Source: Arachidicoccus ginsenosidivorans (lineage in GTDB: Bacteria; Bacteroidota; Bacteroidia; Chitinophagales; Chitinophagaceae). Taken from it: DNA of 64,000 bases. A program made the translations under genes and the position numbers. The stretch lies in NCBI RefSeq assembly GCF_007971385.1, contig NZ_CP042434.1:4650001-4714000 (forward strand). The letters are read 5' to 3'. Shown piece by piece: positions 35,029 to 44,985 of this stretch (within the stretch, counting starts at the first letter, position 1; each line of letters opens with the position of its first letter). The notes below the pieces were generated by a model. That model had not been told where the DNA came from. It saw only the letters and a list, made by a program, of their open reading frames with translations, and did not search any database.

Positions 35029-36386
35029 TTATTTATCTACCTTTTCGTTGAAGGATGTGCCTGGTAGTAATCGCAAGCGCACTTTTTCCACGGAGCTTCT
35101 AAACATTTTAAGAATGGTAATTTCATAACCGGCGAGTTCCAGCACTTCTCCTTCGACCGGTACACTGCCATGACTAAAGGTAATCAGACCTGACAGGGTG
35201 GAATAATCATCATCATTTACCGGGAAAGCCTTAGGCAGGTATTCATTGATATCTTCCAGGGTTTCATGGGATTGCACAAGAAAACTTCCATCCGGTTGCT
35301 GTACCGCAATGGGTAATTCTGCGTCGTGTTCATCCTGGATGTCTCCGACCAGTTCCTCCAGGATATCTTCCATGGTGACAATACCAGCCAGATCGCCATA
35401 TTCATCTGTTACAACGGCAATCTGCAGGTGATCTTTCTGAAAGGACTTTAAAATATCCTTGATTTTCATGGAATCCGGGATATAAAACACCGGTCGCAAT
35501 ATTTTTTTAATATCTCTGGTTTTGCCTGCATTGACAAATTGCAGGATATCTTTAACGGTCAGGATGCCGACCAGTTCATCCAGCGAATCTTTATATACGG
35601 GATAACGGGAATAGCCCTCGGCTACGACTGTATTTACAATCTCATCAAAACTCGTATCAATATCAAGGGCCACGATATCTTTTCGGTGGGTCAGAATTTC
35701 TCTGACCCTTCTGGAGTCAAAGTCAAATACATTATTAATCAGCTCTCTTTCAGAGTCTTCAATGGCTCCTCCCTCCTCACTTTCTGTGATGATCATTTTG
35801 ATCTCTTCTTCTGTATGAATATCTTGTTCCTTGACAGGAGAGATTCTAAGTGCCTTCAGAATTAAATTGGCCATAAAGTTCAGCATCAAAATAAAAGGCC
35901 TGAATATAAAATAGAAGATGCGAAGCGGTACGGCGATCAGTAAAGTCGTCTGGGGGCCTTGCGGATGGCGATTGATTTTGGTGCTAATTCACCAAAAACA
36001 ATATGTAAAATGGTAATAAGCACAAAAGCCAGGATAATAGCAATTTTACTGGCTGTTGGGGTACTCATATCAACGGAGAACAGATGGAAGAATTTTACGA
36101 CCACACTGGTCATCACGCTCTCACCAACCCAACCAAGGCCAAGGGAGGCCAGTGTTACCCCCAGTTGGGTAGCGGCCAGATAATTATCCAGGTTATTGGT
36201 TACAATACGTGCCGTATTGACCAATTTTTTGGAAGCCCCCTTTGTGGTGGTAATCTGGGAAGAACGAACTTTTACGATAGCAAATTCAGCAGCAACGAAA
36301 AAACCATTTAATAAAACCAGAAAAATGGTTAATACTATTTTTAAAATGTCAACGGACTCAGAGGCCGGAGGTATATCAGAAATCAT
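35029..36386 (-). CDS. CNNM/CBS/CorC-domain transporter, hemolysin family (apparent frameshift)
   Basis: The N-terminus is a DUF21/CNNM membrane domain (IVLTIFLVLLNGFFVAAEFA, later ATQLGVTLASLGLGWVGES and ILHIVFGELAPKSIAIRKAP). The frame breaks at the C5 run (G on plus) 35952-35956. With C6 it reads KAPQTTLLIAVPLRIFYFIF and joins the second part: two CBS repeats (FDEIVNTVVAEGYSRYPVYK; LQIAVVTDEYGDLAGIVTME) and a CorC domain (YSTLSGLITFSHGSVPVEGE). The repaired product is about 452 aa. The family includes magnesium/cobalt efflux proteins and the gliding protein GldE; the exact role is open. Confidence 0.88.
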
Positions 36387-36487
36387 TGTTTTTAGTCAAG
36401 TGAATAACTACAATATTACACAAATTGCGCCAAAACGTAAAAAAAATATGGTTAAACAACCCTCTTTTTTAGGCAAATGGCCCAAAA

Positions 36488-36525
36488 AGGCCTGGAAACG
36501 GTTAAAATACACCTTTCCCAGGCCT
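36488..36525 (-). terminator. Terminator of the pRiA4b ORF-3-like gene
   Basis: On the minus strand AGGCCTGG pairs with CCAGGCCT and is followed by T5. It lies between the gene ending at 36628 and the start of the CBS/CorC gene. Confidence 0.6.
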
Positions 36526-36627
36526 CTTTTGAACGCTTTGGCCTGTATTTTTAGTTTATTTAAAATGGATTTTCCCCAAAAATATAAGCTGCTAGTCTAC
36601 CCGTGGGCAGGTCGGTACAATTCGAAT

Positions 36628-37203
36628 TTAAAGGTCGTCTGTGAATTGCTGATCATCTGACTCATCCTGGTTATCACTATCGTCCTGATCAGCATCATCA
36701 CCACCTTCACTTTCAAAGCCGTCAGCATTTTTGTCCAGATCATATTTTTCCTCAATATCTATAAATTGATCCGGTAGCAGACTTTTATTGCCGTATTGTT
36801 GCGGCCCCACTCCTTCCGTCCGACTAATATAAGGATACTCTTTTCTGGGATCAGCATCTTTATTAATGCCAATGAGTTCCAGCAAAAAGATCCAGTTTTT
36901 ATCAAAATCATACTCATAGATAAAATGTTGGTTGGTATCCTTAATCTCAGTACCAATAACAGTATCAGCCATCAAAAGGGGCTCCACCCGGTAGGGCCGG
37001 TCATATTTTTCCAGCGATATCTGGCGGCCTCTTTGCCAATGTTCATTACTTCTATAAAAGGTCGCCTGGTGTTTATTGTCAAAACCGTAGGACTGCAAAA
37101 TACAGGCATGCAAATCCTGGAACAATTGCGCGGTCTGAATGACAATATCTCTGTAAACACCACTATCTTCTTCCACATATACCCTGAATTTCAAAACGGC
37201 CAT
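36628..37203 (-). CDS. Plasmid pRiA4b ORF-3-like protein (IS1096 TnpR-like family)
   Basis: The 191-aa protein begins like the pRiA4b ORF-3 family (LKFRVYVEEDSGVYRDIVIQ, FQDLHACILQSYGFDNKHQA). It has a conserved YEYDFDKNWIFLLELI and ends in an extremely acidic tail (about 30 residues of Asp, Glu, Gln). The family is widespread and was named from plasmid and transposon neighbours, but no transposase or inverted ends are seen here. Its biochemical function is unknown. Confidence 0.82.
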   Translation of the reverse strand: MAVLKFRVYVEEDSGVYRDIVIQTAQLFQDLHACILQSYGFDNKHQATFYRSNEHWQRGRQISLEKYDRPYRVEPLLMADTVIGTEIKDTNQHFIYEYDFDKNWIFLLELIGINKDADPRKEYPYISRTEGVGPQQYGNKSLLPDQFIDIEEKYDLDKNADGFESEGGDDADQDDSDNQDESDDQQFTDDL

Positions 37204-37325
37204 ATCAATGGTTTTTAATAATATGATTGAATCTTATTTAAAAATAGCATAATCTTGCCAGCTTGCCCGTCTGCCAGCCACTGACTTATAAAGCTGCTGC
37301 GGCACAAAAAGCCGGCCAGAGAAGC

Positions 37326-37359
37326 CTAGCAAAGGCAAGCTGTTGTTTGTCTTTGCTAG
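37326..37359 (-). terminator. Hairpin downstream of the CCA-type gene
   Basis: A 9-bp stem (CTAGCAAAG/CTTTGCTAG) with a 16-nt loop lies 16 nt beyond the stop. The T-tract is weak. Confidence 0.4.
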
Positions 37360-37374
37360 ACCCCTGTCATGGTT

Positions 37375-38853
37375 TTAGAGCTCACCAGGGCCAGTCTTAG
37401 GCGCGGTGCCGCCGTCTTTTTTGGACACCAGACCTAACTCGGCGCCCTTATCCAGCATCAATTGATAGGCCGCCTCATAGCTGCCCGGTATGATTCCTTC
37501 AATGATCGATTCCCGGATACAATCCTTAATAATACCTACTTCCCTACTGGGGCGGATGCCAAAGGTCTGCATGATCAGATCCCCTGAAATTGGTGGCTGC
37601 CAGTTGCGCATTTTGTCAGCGGCCTCCACTTCTTCCATCCTTTTGCGGACAAGTTTAAAGTTTTCCTTAAAGCGCCTGACCTTCATAACATTTTTACTGG
37701 TAATATCAGCCGAGCAGAGGGTCATCAGATCATCTGTCTCAGCGCCGGCATCAAAGAGTAATCTTCTGACCGCACTATCGGTAATATTTTCCTTGGTCAG
37801 GCTGACTGGCCGCATATGTAGTCCAACTAGTTTTTGTACATAGCGCATTTTGTCATTAAGGGGCAGTTTTAGCTGATTAAAAATCTTTGGAACCATTTTG
37901 GCGCCCACCAGTTCGTGGCCATGGAAAGTCCAGCCATGCCCCTTTTCAAAACGCTTGGTGGCTGGTTTGCCGATATCATGAAGCAAAGCCGCCCAGCGCA
38001 GCCATAGATCTTTGGTATGTGGGGCAATATTATCTAATACCTGGATACTATGATAAAAATTATCCTTGTGGCCAATCCCATCTACGTTTTCAGCGCCTGC
38101 CATGGAGGAGAGTTGCGGAAAAAACTGATCCAAAAGACCGGTTGTAAAAAGCAGTGCCCAGCCGATGGAAGGTTTTTTGGCCATCATGATCTTATTGAGC
38201 TCATCAGCAATTCTTTCCCCTGAAATGATTTTTATCCGTTCTTTTTGCCGCTTGATTGCTTCCAGTGTTTCTGGCTGAATGCTAAACTGTAGCTGGGTCG
38301 CAAAGCGGATGGCTCTTAGCATTCTTAAGGGGTCGTCACTAAAGGTGCTATCTGGCGCCTGTGGCGTCCGGATAATTTTATAGGACAGATCCTGTAGTCC
38401 GTTAAAAGGATCCTGGATCCTGCCGCCGTCCGTGTGATGCAGGCTGAGTCTTGAAAAAAAGGTATTGATCGTAAAATCTCTGCGGTTAAGATCATCCTGC
38501 AGGGAGCCTTGCGCTACCGCTGGTTTGCGACTGCTTTGTTCGTAACTTTCTTTGCGGGCACCCACGATTTCAATTTCCATGTCTGGTAATTTAATCTGTG
38601 CAGTCCCGTAGGTTTTAAAAAGCGTAACAGGTGGCTTTGGATGAAACCGCTCTGCAATTTGCTTTGCTAGTAGTAAGCCATCACCTACTGTCATAATGTC
38701 GACATCTTTTGTCGGGCGATCCAGGATTTTATCACGGACATAGCCGCCAATCAGGTAGACCTCCATGCCCAACTCATCGGCTGTGGCGGCAATCTTATTA
38801 AAGACAAAATGTTCACGTTGCGACACTGGAAAGTCAAAGTCCATGCGATTCAT
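37375..38853 (-). CDS. cca: CCA tRNA nucleotidyltransferase-type protein with HD domain
   Basis: The 492-aa protein has a class II nucleotidyltransferase head (VYLIGGYVRDKILDRPTKDV, DVDIMTVGD with the catalytic aspartates), the motif RRDFTINTFF, and DDPLRMLRAIRFATQLQF with the template-like Arg. A C-terminal HD phosphohydrolase domain follows (WAALLHDIGKPATKRF, FHGHELVGAKM). It adds or repairs the 3' CCA of tRNA, or acts as a related poly(A) polymerase; the sequence favours CCA addition. The extreme C-terminus (KKDGGTAPKTGPGEL) looks unstructured. Confidence 0.92.
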   Translation of the reverse strand: MNRMDFDFPVSQREHFVFNKIAATADELGMEVYLIGGYVRDKILDRPTKDVDIMTVGDGLLLAKQIAERFHPKPPVTLFKTYGTAQIKLPDMEIEIVGARKESYEQSSRKPAVAQGSLQDDLNRRDFTINTFFSRLSLHHTDGGRIQDPFNGLQDLSYKIIRTPQAPDSTFSDDPLRMLRAIRFATQLQFSIQPETLEAIKRQKERIKIISGERIADELNKIMMAKKPSIGWALLFTTGLLDQFFPQLSSMAGAENVDGIGHKDNFYHSIQVLDNIAPHTKDLWLRWAALLHDIGKPATKRFEKGHGWTFHGHELVGAKMVPKIFNQLKLPLNDKMRYVQKLVGLHMRPVSLTKENITDSAVRRLLFDAGAETDDLMTLCSADITSKNVMKVRRFKENFKLVRKRMEEVEAADKMRNWQPPISGDLIMQTFGIRPSREVGIIKDCIRESIIEGIIPGSYEAAYQLMLDKGAELGLVSKKDGGTAPKTGPGEL

Positions 38854-38861
38854 AAATAAAA

Positions 38862-38894
38862 ATTATAATTGAATAATATAATTACAATTATAAT
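38862..38894. promoter_or_regulatory. 10-bp inverted repeat upstream of the CCA-type gene
   Basis: ATTATAATTG (38862-38871) and CAATTATAAT (38885-38894) flank 13 nt, just upstream of the minus-strand start. It is AT-rich and may be a regulator site or chance. Confidence 0.35.
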
Positions 38895-38950
38895 CAGTAG
38901 GTTAAATAGTAACTATAATTGGCAGCGGCAACAACCGGCCCTCTGATTTG

Positions 38951-39766
38951 CTAAGGCTTGGGTTGGTTTGCAAATTTAATTTCAAAACTGTGTTGCCAGT
39001 TTTTGCCCGTAATGACAAAATTACCAGTTGCCTTATGATAAGCAATGCCATTGAGCACATCATCCTTATTTTGCGCAAATCCATTTTTTTTGCGAATATC
39101 TGTCAGATCATAAGTGGCGACCACTTTACTGGTGGCAGGGTCAATTTTGACGATATTATCCGTTTGCCAGACATTGGCATAAATAAACCCGTCTACATAT
39201 TCCAGCTCGTTGATCTGCGATAAAGGACCATAAGCTCCCTGGATATTTAAGGTTTTTACAACGGAAAAATCTACCGGATTGATATAATAGAGGTGACTGC
39301 TGCCATCGCTGACAATCAAATGCTGTTCATCGGTGGTCATCCCCCAGCCCTCATTGGGCCAGGTAAGTTGCCCTGTCTTTTTAAGCGTTTTTGCGTCATA
39401 GACATATACGATATGCTGCTGCCAGGTCATCTGATAAATTTTCCCTCCCAGCTCGCTAATGCCTTCGCCAAAATCTGCTTTGGCCAGCTTTACTTCCTGA
39501 TAAACCTTGCCGGAGTTCAGATCATAGCTAAATAGTCTGCTTTTCTCAGGTTCGCCCGCACTTTCATAGGCGGTGTCGCCTTTTAGATAAAAACCTTCTG
39601 TAAAGGCTGAAGGATCATGTGGATAGACTTTAATAACCGTGTAATCCGGCTTGGCATTTAAGGTCGTACTTTGATCGGTTTGGTTGCCTAAGTGATCGCC
39701 TGCACTGTTGCCACAGGCTACAGCAAGGATAAACAAAGGCAATACCATATATTTCTTAACCAACAT
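38951..39766 (-). CDS. Glutaminyl-peptide cyclotransferase lipoprotein
   Basis: The ATG at 39766 (MLVKKYMVLPLFILAVACGN) gives a proper lipoprotein signal with a lipobox Cys; the upstream in-frame ATG (39817) would place charged residues before it. The mature part is a five-bladed propeller of the bacterial/plant type QC (PF05096-like): HDPSAFTEGFYLKGDTAYES, GKIYQMTWQQHIVYVYD, PNEGWGMTTDEQHLIVSDG and INELEYVDGFIYANVWQTD. The family converts N-terminal Gln to pyroglutamate. The protein is anchored in the envelope. Confidence 0.92.
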   Translation of the reverse strand: MLVKKYMVLPLFILAVACGNSAGDHLGNQTDQSTTLNAKPDYTVIKVYPHDPSAFTEGFYLKGDTAYESAGEPEKSRLFSYDLNSGKVYQEVKLAKADFGEGISELGGKIYQMTWQQHIVYVYDAKTLKKTGQLTWPNEGWGMTTDEQHLIVSDGSSHLYYINPVDFSVVKTLNIQGAYGPLSQINELEYVDGFIYANVWQTDNIVKIDPATSKVVATYDLTDIRKKNGFAQNKDDVLNGIAYHKATGNFVITGKNWQHSFEIKFANQPKP

Positions 39767-39981
39767 ATATTTTCTTTTACTTTTAATGAATCGCCTACAC
39801 TGATCATAATTAAACAATCTGGCCAGTTTTTACTTGCGATTCAGGAGCGCTAAATTCACAATATTTCTTTAGGATTCCAAAATTATGTCATCCGTTTGCA
39901 ATTGTATCAATTGTCTGAGGTTTTTAAGTTTCTTTGTGTTGATGTATTAATGTAATGCCTGTGGTCTGATGCTTACCACTT

Positions 39982-40503
39982 TTAGCGATCATAAGCGCTG
40001 ATCTCATCGGCTGGCGCAGGTTGATTCTCATTGGATAAAGCGTCCCATTTAGGAATCTCTTCCACCCTGACCCGGGTGATTCCTGCACCACCCATAAAAT
40101 GGAGGGCTTCGGCGGCGGCGATGGACAGGTCAATGACCCGGCCTTTACTGGCCATGGAGGGATGCATGCGGTCATTGATGTATACGGTGACGCTGCGCCC
40201 ATTAGAAAGCCTGGTGACCTTAACCCAGGTTCGCAGCTTAAAAAAATTACTGGCTGCTGTCATTTTATGGTTTTGATACCGGGTACCAATGGCCGTTTTG
40301 GTGCCTTCCAGGCTGCGGCTGTAATGCGTCGCCTTACCCAGGACAATTTTTTGGCCGGCTGCCCCTTTGGTTACCTGCACTGATTTTGATTTTGTAGGTG
40401 CCAATTGCCCATACAGGGGACCGTTGCCCAACATAATCAGCCCCAAAGCCCATAGGCCAATCAATAAAAAAGTATTGGTGGCGTATTTTTTTGTCCCCGT
40501 CAT
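39982..40503 (-). CDS. RlpA-like protein (double-psi beta-barrel, septal ring lytic transglycosylase family)
   Basis: The 173-aa protein has an N-terminal signal/anchor (TFLLIGLWALGLIMLG) and an RlpA DPBB domain: GKATHYSRSLEGTKTAIG, the catalytic-type YQNHKMTAASNFFKLRTWV, RLSNGRSVTVYINDRMHP and GRVIDLSIAAAEALHF. RlpA of Pseudomonas cleaves naked glycan strands at the septum. The conserved HxAH is here YQNHKMTAA, within family variation. No SPOR domain is present. Confidence 0.87.
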   Translation of the reverse strand: MTGTKKYATNTFLLIGLWALGLIMLGNGPLYGQLAPTKSKSVQVTKGAAGQKIVLGKATHYSRSLEGTKTAIGTRYQNHKMTAASNFFKLRTWVKVTRLSNGRSVTVYINDRMHPSMASKGRVIDLSIAAAEALHFMGGAGITRVRVEEIPKWDALSNENQPAPADEISAYDR

Positions 40504-40671
40504 CTAAGAATTTAAAATAAGTTGAATGCCTGTTATGCTGTTTTTGCCCTCTAAATTGCCCTCCAATTGCCAAAAGAGCGTTTGCCGGTTGGCAATTATT
40601 GCCTATTTTGTTCCCGCTTTTAAACCTGATCCAGGTTTATTATAAAGCCGGAATCAGAAAATTTGAATTTT

Positions 40672-41553
40672 ATGTCCTTATTTATGTCACTTCAAGGGTC
40701 GGTTAATACCATTTTTCCCTTCCATGCGCTGGGTTTACCAGGCCCAGGGAAGCGGGCATTGCTAGCCAGGTTGTCTGCCCTAACTGGGCGGATCAACCGA
40801 TTCTTCCGAACCAATCGTCGCATCTGCAAAGTGATCTGCGGTATTAAAATTTTCCTGACCCTTATTGTTATAACCCTTACGATGCCCTTGATGCCTTTAA
40901 ATGCCCAAACATACAAAATAAACAAATATGGTTTGAGACTAATTAATGATATGGCGAGTTACCAGCAGCGCATAAGCCAGGATCCTGATCTGGCGTTAAT
41001 CCCCCTGGATAGTTTAATAGAGGATCTTAAAACAGATTTTGTCTATGCGACCCTTAATAATTTTACCGGCAAAGTACTTTATAAGGCACCAAGGGCCTAT
41101 CTTAGAAAGCCAGCTGCGCTTGCGCTGCAAAAAATAGCCCGACAGTTTAATAAGCTGGGCTACGGTTTGCTTATTTATGACAGCTACCGTCCTTATTCAG
41201 TGACTGAAAAGATGTGGGAAGTGGTGCCGGATAACCGCTATGCGGCAGATCCCCGACATGGCAGCGGTCATAACAGAGCTTTATCTGTGGATCTTAGTCT
41301 CTATGACTTAAAAACCGGTAAACCGGTCCAGATGCCAACTGAATTTGACAATTTTACCAATAAGGCCCACCAGGGTTATCAAAATTTGCCTGACAATGTT
41401 TTGAAAAACAGGGCGTTACTTAAAAGTGTGATGGTGCACGGCGGTTTTAAGCCGCTTAGCACTGAATGGTGGCATTTTAGCTATCCTGGAGATAACAGCC
41501 GGTATCATTTGCTGAATTTATCCTTTGCCGAGTTGAATAATGCCCCCCATTAA
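40672..41553 (+). CDS. D-alanyl-D-alanine dipeptidase (VanX/DdpX family)
   Basis: The zinc peptidase cleaves D-Ala-D-Ala or related dipeptides. The zinc site is visible as GSGHNRALSVDLSLYD (SxHxxxxAxD) and EWWHFSYP; the substrate Arg is in YDSYRPYS. An N-terminal segment of about 60 basic residues precedes a hydrophobic stretch (IFLTLIVITLTMPLMPLNA) that resembles a signal peptide, so the true start may be a later Met, and export to the periplasm is likely. I chose ATG 40672; TTG 40663 and ATG 40684 are alternatives. Confidence 0.87.
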   Translation: MSLFMSLQGSVNTIFPFHALGLPGPGKRALLARLSALTGRINRFFRTNRRICKVICGIKIFLTLIVITLTMPLMPLNAQTYKINKYGLRLINDMASYQQRISQDPDLALIPLDSLIEDLKTDFVYATLNNFTGKVLYKAPRAYLRKPAALALQKIARQFNKLGYGLLIYDSYRPYSVTEKMWEVVPDNRYAADPRHGSGHNRALSVDLSLYDLKTGKPVQMPTEFDNFTNKAHQGYQNLPDNVLKNRALLKSVMVHGGFKPLSTEWWHFSYPGDNSRYHLLNLSFAELNNAPH

Positions 41554-41653
41554 ACATTGACCCTCCAAAAGCATCCAAGTTTTGCAGGTAAACTAACAGG
41601 TGTTCAAAAGTTTTTTTGAATATCGTTATTATGCGCCTATCTTTGGCCACCTG

Positions 41654-41684
41654 ACCCCGGTTCTGAACCTGGGTTCGTTTTTTT
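41654..41684 (+). terminator. Dipeptidase gene terminator
   Basis: A 9-bp stem with one mismatch (ACCCCGGTT/AACCTGGGT), a 3-nt loop and a T7 run. Confidence 0.75.
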
Positions 41685-41799
41685 GTACAGGACAGCACGC
41701 TGTGCAATATTGATTTTATATTTAGTACAATGTCAATGTAATCAATATGCCTGGACAATTAAATAAAACAATTATTTCTAAAACCAATTTAAGAGAACA

Positions 41800-42996
41800 A
41801 TGAAAAGAACGCTTCTTTCAGCTTTTGCAATACTATTGACCGTGTCAATGGCTACTGCACAGGTGAACCTGGTTAAAAAAGCGAGTGAAAATGCAACGGA
41901 TGCGGCAAAACAAGGATTTAAATTTACCAATGTGATTGATCTGTCTACCACGCCGGTAGAAAATCAGGGCTCTTCAGGAACCTGCTGGAGCTATTCAGCC
42001 AATTCCTTCCTGGAATCTGAAATGATTAAAAACGGACAGGCGCCTGTACACTTATCTAAAATCTATACCGTGCGTCAAGCCTATATGGAAAAAGCAGATG
42101 CTTATGTCCTGATGAAAGGCGGTCTGAGCTGGGGTGATGGTGGAGAAGGCCATGACGTTATTAATATGTATGCCAAATATGGTACTTTGCCAGAATCAGA
42201 CTATACCGGTCTGGTTGGAGGCAAAAAAATCAACCGGTTTGGCCCGATGCAGAAAAAGCTGAAAGCTTTACTGGATTCAGTAATTGCCATTAAAGGTCAG
42301 ATTGATCCGGCCGGCTGGAAAGCTGAATTTAAAAAGATCCTGGATGATAGCCTGGGTGTCGTTCCTGCAACTTTCCAATACAATGGCAAGACCTATACAC
42401 CGGCAACCTTCGCTAAAGAAGTCGCCCATCTGGATGCAGATAATTACATTGAGTTTATTTCTCAGACCTCAACGCCTTATTATAAAAAAGCCATGATGAT
42501 GGCCTCCGATAACTGGGCATACCAATGGGATTACAATATTACCCCAACTGATTTGACAGATGTTATTGACAATGCGCTGAAAAACGGTTATACAGTTGGC
42601 TGGGGCGCCGATGTTTCTGAGCCTTATTTTAGCTGGCCCAACGGTGTTGCTTTTGTCCCTAAAAACGCTGAGGAGCTGGAAGGTAAAAAGCTGACACGCG
42701 ATGAAAAAGCGGCCATTTATAATGGTGACCGTACAGAAATGGTGATAACGCCTGAACTGCGTCAGCAGGGTCTGGAAGATTATACCACTACTGATGACCA
42801 TGGAATGCATATTGTTGGTTTGGCCAAAGACCAGGACGGTCAGGAGTTTTATATCGTTAAAAACTCTTGGGGCACTAAAAATGATTACAATGGCTTCTTA
42901 TATGTGTCCAAGGCCTATGTACAGTATAAAACCACATCTATTTTGGTGAACAAAAAATCTGTACCTAAAAGCCTGGCTCGGAAAATATCCTTATAG
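41800..42996 (+). CDS. C1-family (papain/bleomycin hydrolase-like) cysteine peptidase, exported
   Basis: The 398-aa protein has a signal peptide (MKRTLLSAFAILLTVSMATA) and the catalytic triad of peptidase family C1B: Gln/Cys in PVENQGSSGTCWSYSANSFL, His in TTDDHGMHIVGLAKD and Asn in YIVKNSWGTKNDYNG. The long insert between Cys and His matches aminopeptidase C/bleomycin hydrolase, but the signal peptide indicates periplasmic action. It is monocistronic, with a strong terminator 110 nt downstream. Confidence 0.94.
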   Translation: MKRTLLSAFAILLTVSMATAQVNLVKKASENATDAAKQGFKFTNVIDLSTTPVENQGSSGTCWSYSANSFLESEMIKNGQAPVHLSKIYTVRQAYMEKADAYVLMKGGLSWGDGGEGHDVINMYAKYGTLPESDYTGLVGGKKINRFGPMQKKLKALLDSVIAIKGQIDPAGWKAEFKKILDDSLGVVPATFQYNGKTYTPATFAKEVAHLDADNYIEFISQTSTPYYKKAMMMASDNWAYQWDYNITPTDLTDVIDNALKNGYTVGWGADVSEPYFSWPNGVAFVPKNAEELEGKKLTRDEKAAIYNGDRTEMVITPELRQQGLEDYTTTDDHGMHIVGLAKDQDGQEFYIVKNSWGTKNDYNGFLYVSKAYVQYKTTSILVNKKSVPKSLARKISL

Positions 42997-43365
42997 GACT
43001 CCTTCAATATTGGCTGCAAAGCAACCGCTTTGGGACGGCTTGCATTAAAGGAGCATAAAGGAGCATTACGGAGGCTGTGACTGCATAAGTTGCAGCAAGT
43101 CGTTAAAAAAAGGGTCTGTTGCAATGCGCGCATTACAACAGACCCTTTTTTTATTGCTGGATTTCTGGCTGGTGCTAAAATGGGCATTTGCGCTGTTATC
43201 TAAATATCCTACAAAATATCCTGATAGCAGGCGTGCAATTTGTTTGCTGGAATTTTTAGATCGCTCTGATCAGCTAAGCCAAGCCGGTTATTTCAATATA
43301 AATGATTTAGTGTAATTTTACCTGAATAATTGTACAATTAAATACCTGCAAGTCTGCAAAAAGAT
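42997..43365. other. Intergenic region with strong terminator
   Basis: The hairpin at 43105-43152 is the only marked element. The sequence before it contains two AAAGGAGCAT copies (near 43046-43065). A 63-codon frame at 43124-43315 runs through the terminator and is rejected. Confidence 0.5.
43105..43152. terminator. Terminator after the C1 peptidase
   Basis: A perfect 17-bp stem including A7/T7 runs (core AGGGTCTGTTG/CAACAGACCCT) with a 14-nt loop. Confidence 0.9.
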
Positions 43366-44648
43366 ATGTCGCAACAATTAAAAGAAAATGGGACACTAGA
43401 AGATTATAAGGCCCGGCAATTAAAAAAACATAAGACCCTGGCTACTTGCTGTCTTGTATTTATGGCAGCGGTCTATTTACTTATGGTTTTCCTGATGAAA
43501 AAAGAACCTGCCGGCTGGATGGGGTATGTCAGTGCATTTGCCGAGGCGGGTGTGGTGGGGGCACTGGCAGATTGGTTTGCCGTGACCGCACTTTTTCACC
43601 ATCCTATGGGACTGAAAATACCACATACCAACCTGATTGAAAGAAAAAAAAATACGATCGGCAATAATCTGGGCGGCTTCGTGGTAGATAATTTTCTGAC
43701 ACCCATGGCACTGCGCCCCTATTTTGAGAAGCTGGATGTGGCTACCATGGCTGGAGGTTATCTGGCTATTGAGCGCAACCGTGAACAAATGCTTCAGGAA
43801 GCTATGAAAATGGCCAAAGAACTCCTGGAAAAAACAGATGATCAGGCGGCAGCCCGTTTTCTCAAAAACAAAGGGCGGGATTTATTGGAAACAGTAAATC
43901 TGGGCCCTACCCTGGGCAGTGCCCTGGACTTATTGCTTAGCCAGGGTCAGGACCAAAGACTGCTTAATTACCTGCTTGAAAAACTTAAATATTATATTGC
44001 GGGCAATGAGGAGCTGGTCAAAGAAAGAGTAAAAAAGAAAGCGGCTTTTTGGTGCCGGGTTTTGTTGATAACATGCTGGCCAATCGTATTACCACTGGGC
44101 TTGCCAATTATATCCATGAGATTCACCAGACACCTAATCACCCGCTTAGACAAGAAATGAGGGGGCAGCTTAGACTATTATCCAGTGATTTAAAATCGTC
44201 TGAAAAGTATGAAAATGACCTTGCGCAGCTAAAAGCCGGGCTGCTTTCAGAAACACAACTGGAAGGCTACGCCATGATGGCCTGGCAATATTTAAAAGAT
44301 ATGCTGCTGCAGGAACTGGATTATGCACCAGAACTAGGACAAACCACTAAACTTTCCCGTTATCTGGACCGGCAGATCCTGGTTCTTTCAGATAATTTAA
44401 AAAATGATCCAAAGATGGCCGGCAAAGTCAATCACTGGATCCGGTTAAATGCCTACCGGCTGACGCTACGCAACCGAGCGCGGGTGGGTGAACTGATTAG
44501 TCGCACTGTGGGCAACTGGCAGGGTCATGATCTGAGTGAAAAACTGGAACTGGAGGTAGGTAAAGACCTGCAGTATATCCGTATCAACGGCACGATTGTC
44601 GGCGGCCTGGTTGGGTTGCTCATTTATACCATTACTCAATTACTCTAG
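43366..44648 (+). CDS. DUF445 membrane protein (apparent frameshift)
   Basis: The N-terminal part has a transmembrane helix (LATCCLVFMAAVYLLMVFLM) and the DUF445/YjiN signature AFAEAGVVGALADWFAVTAL followed by FHHPMGLKIPHTNLIERKK. At the T5 run 44046-44050 the frame is lost; with T6 it reads KKAAFLVPGFVDNMLANRI and continues to a C-terminal helix (IVGGLVGLLIYTITQLL) at 44648. The repaired product is about 427 aa, the family size. The function of DUF445 proteins is unknown; they are inner-membrane proteins with a long soluble middle. Confidence 0.9.
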
Positions 44649-44985
44649 TCAGTTAGGCTACACAGCTACGCTACGCAGCTACGCTGGATAGAAAATGACC
44701 AAGTATTTGCGTCTGGGATCGCAGAGAAAACCGGGTCGATTAAGTCTAAGAAATAACCCAGGACATTACCTGAGACATTACCTGAGACATTTTTGTAACG
44801 TCCTATTGTGCCTGATGGCAGCAGACAGCAGGAGCAGAAGAAAGTGTATATATGGAAGTACTACCCAAAAAAACATCTGCCCGTATATACATTTTTGTAT
44901 ATGTGAGAACAGATGTTCCTTTTTGCTTAATGAGTGCCGAATCCGACTAAATCATTTAATTATTTCAATTAGTGCATTGCCGCAC
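44649..44985. other. Convergent intergenic region with nested hairpin and short direct repeats
   Basis: Near 44650-44690 the motif AGCTACGCT is repeated, and near 44760-44792 ACATTACCTGAG is tandemly repeated. The terminator at 44872-44925 lies closer to emrB. No gene is seen. Confidence 0.5.
44872..44925. terminator. Nested bidirectional terminator between DUF445 and emrB
   Basis: AACATCTG (44872-44879) pairs with CAGATGTT (44910-44917), enclosing a second stem ATATAC/GTATAT. An A-run precedes and a T-run follows. Confidence 0.7.

Noticed and set aside
36196..36660. Plus-strand frame of 154 codons across the start of the CBS/CorC gene
   Set aside because: It is antisense to the conserved CNNM membrane domain and has no family resemblance.
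36628..37203. Mobile element suggested by the pRiA4b ORF-3 / IS1096 family name
   Set aside because: No transposase, terminal inverted repeats or target duplication are visible; the family is widespread on chromosomes.
43124..43315. 63-codon frame downstream of the C1 peptidase
   Set aside because: It begins inside a strong terminator hairpin and shows no recognisable domain.
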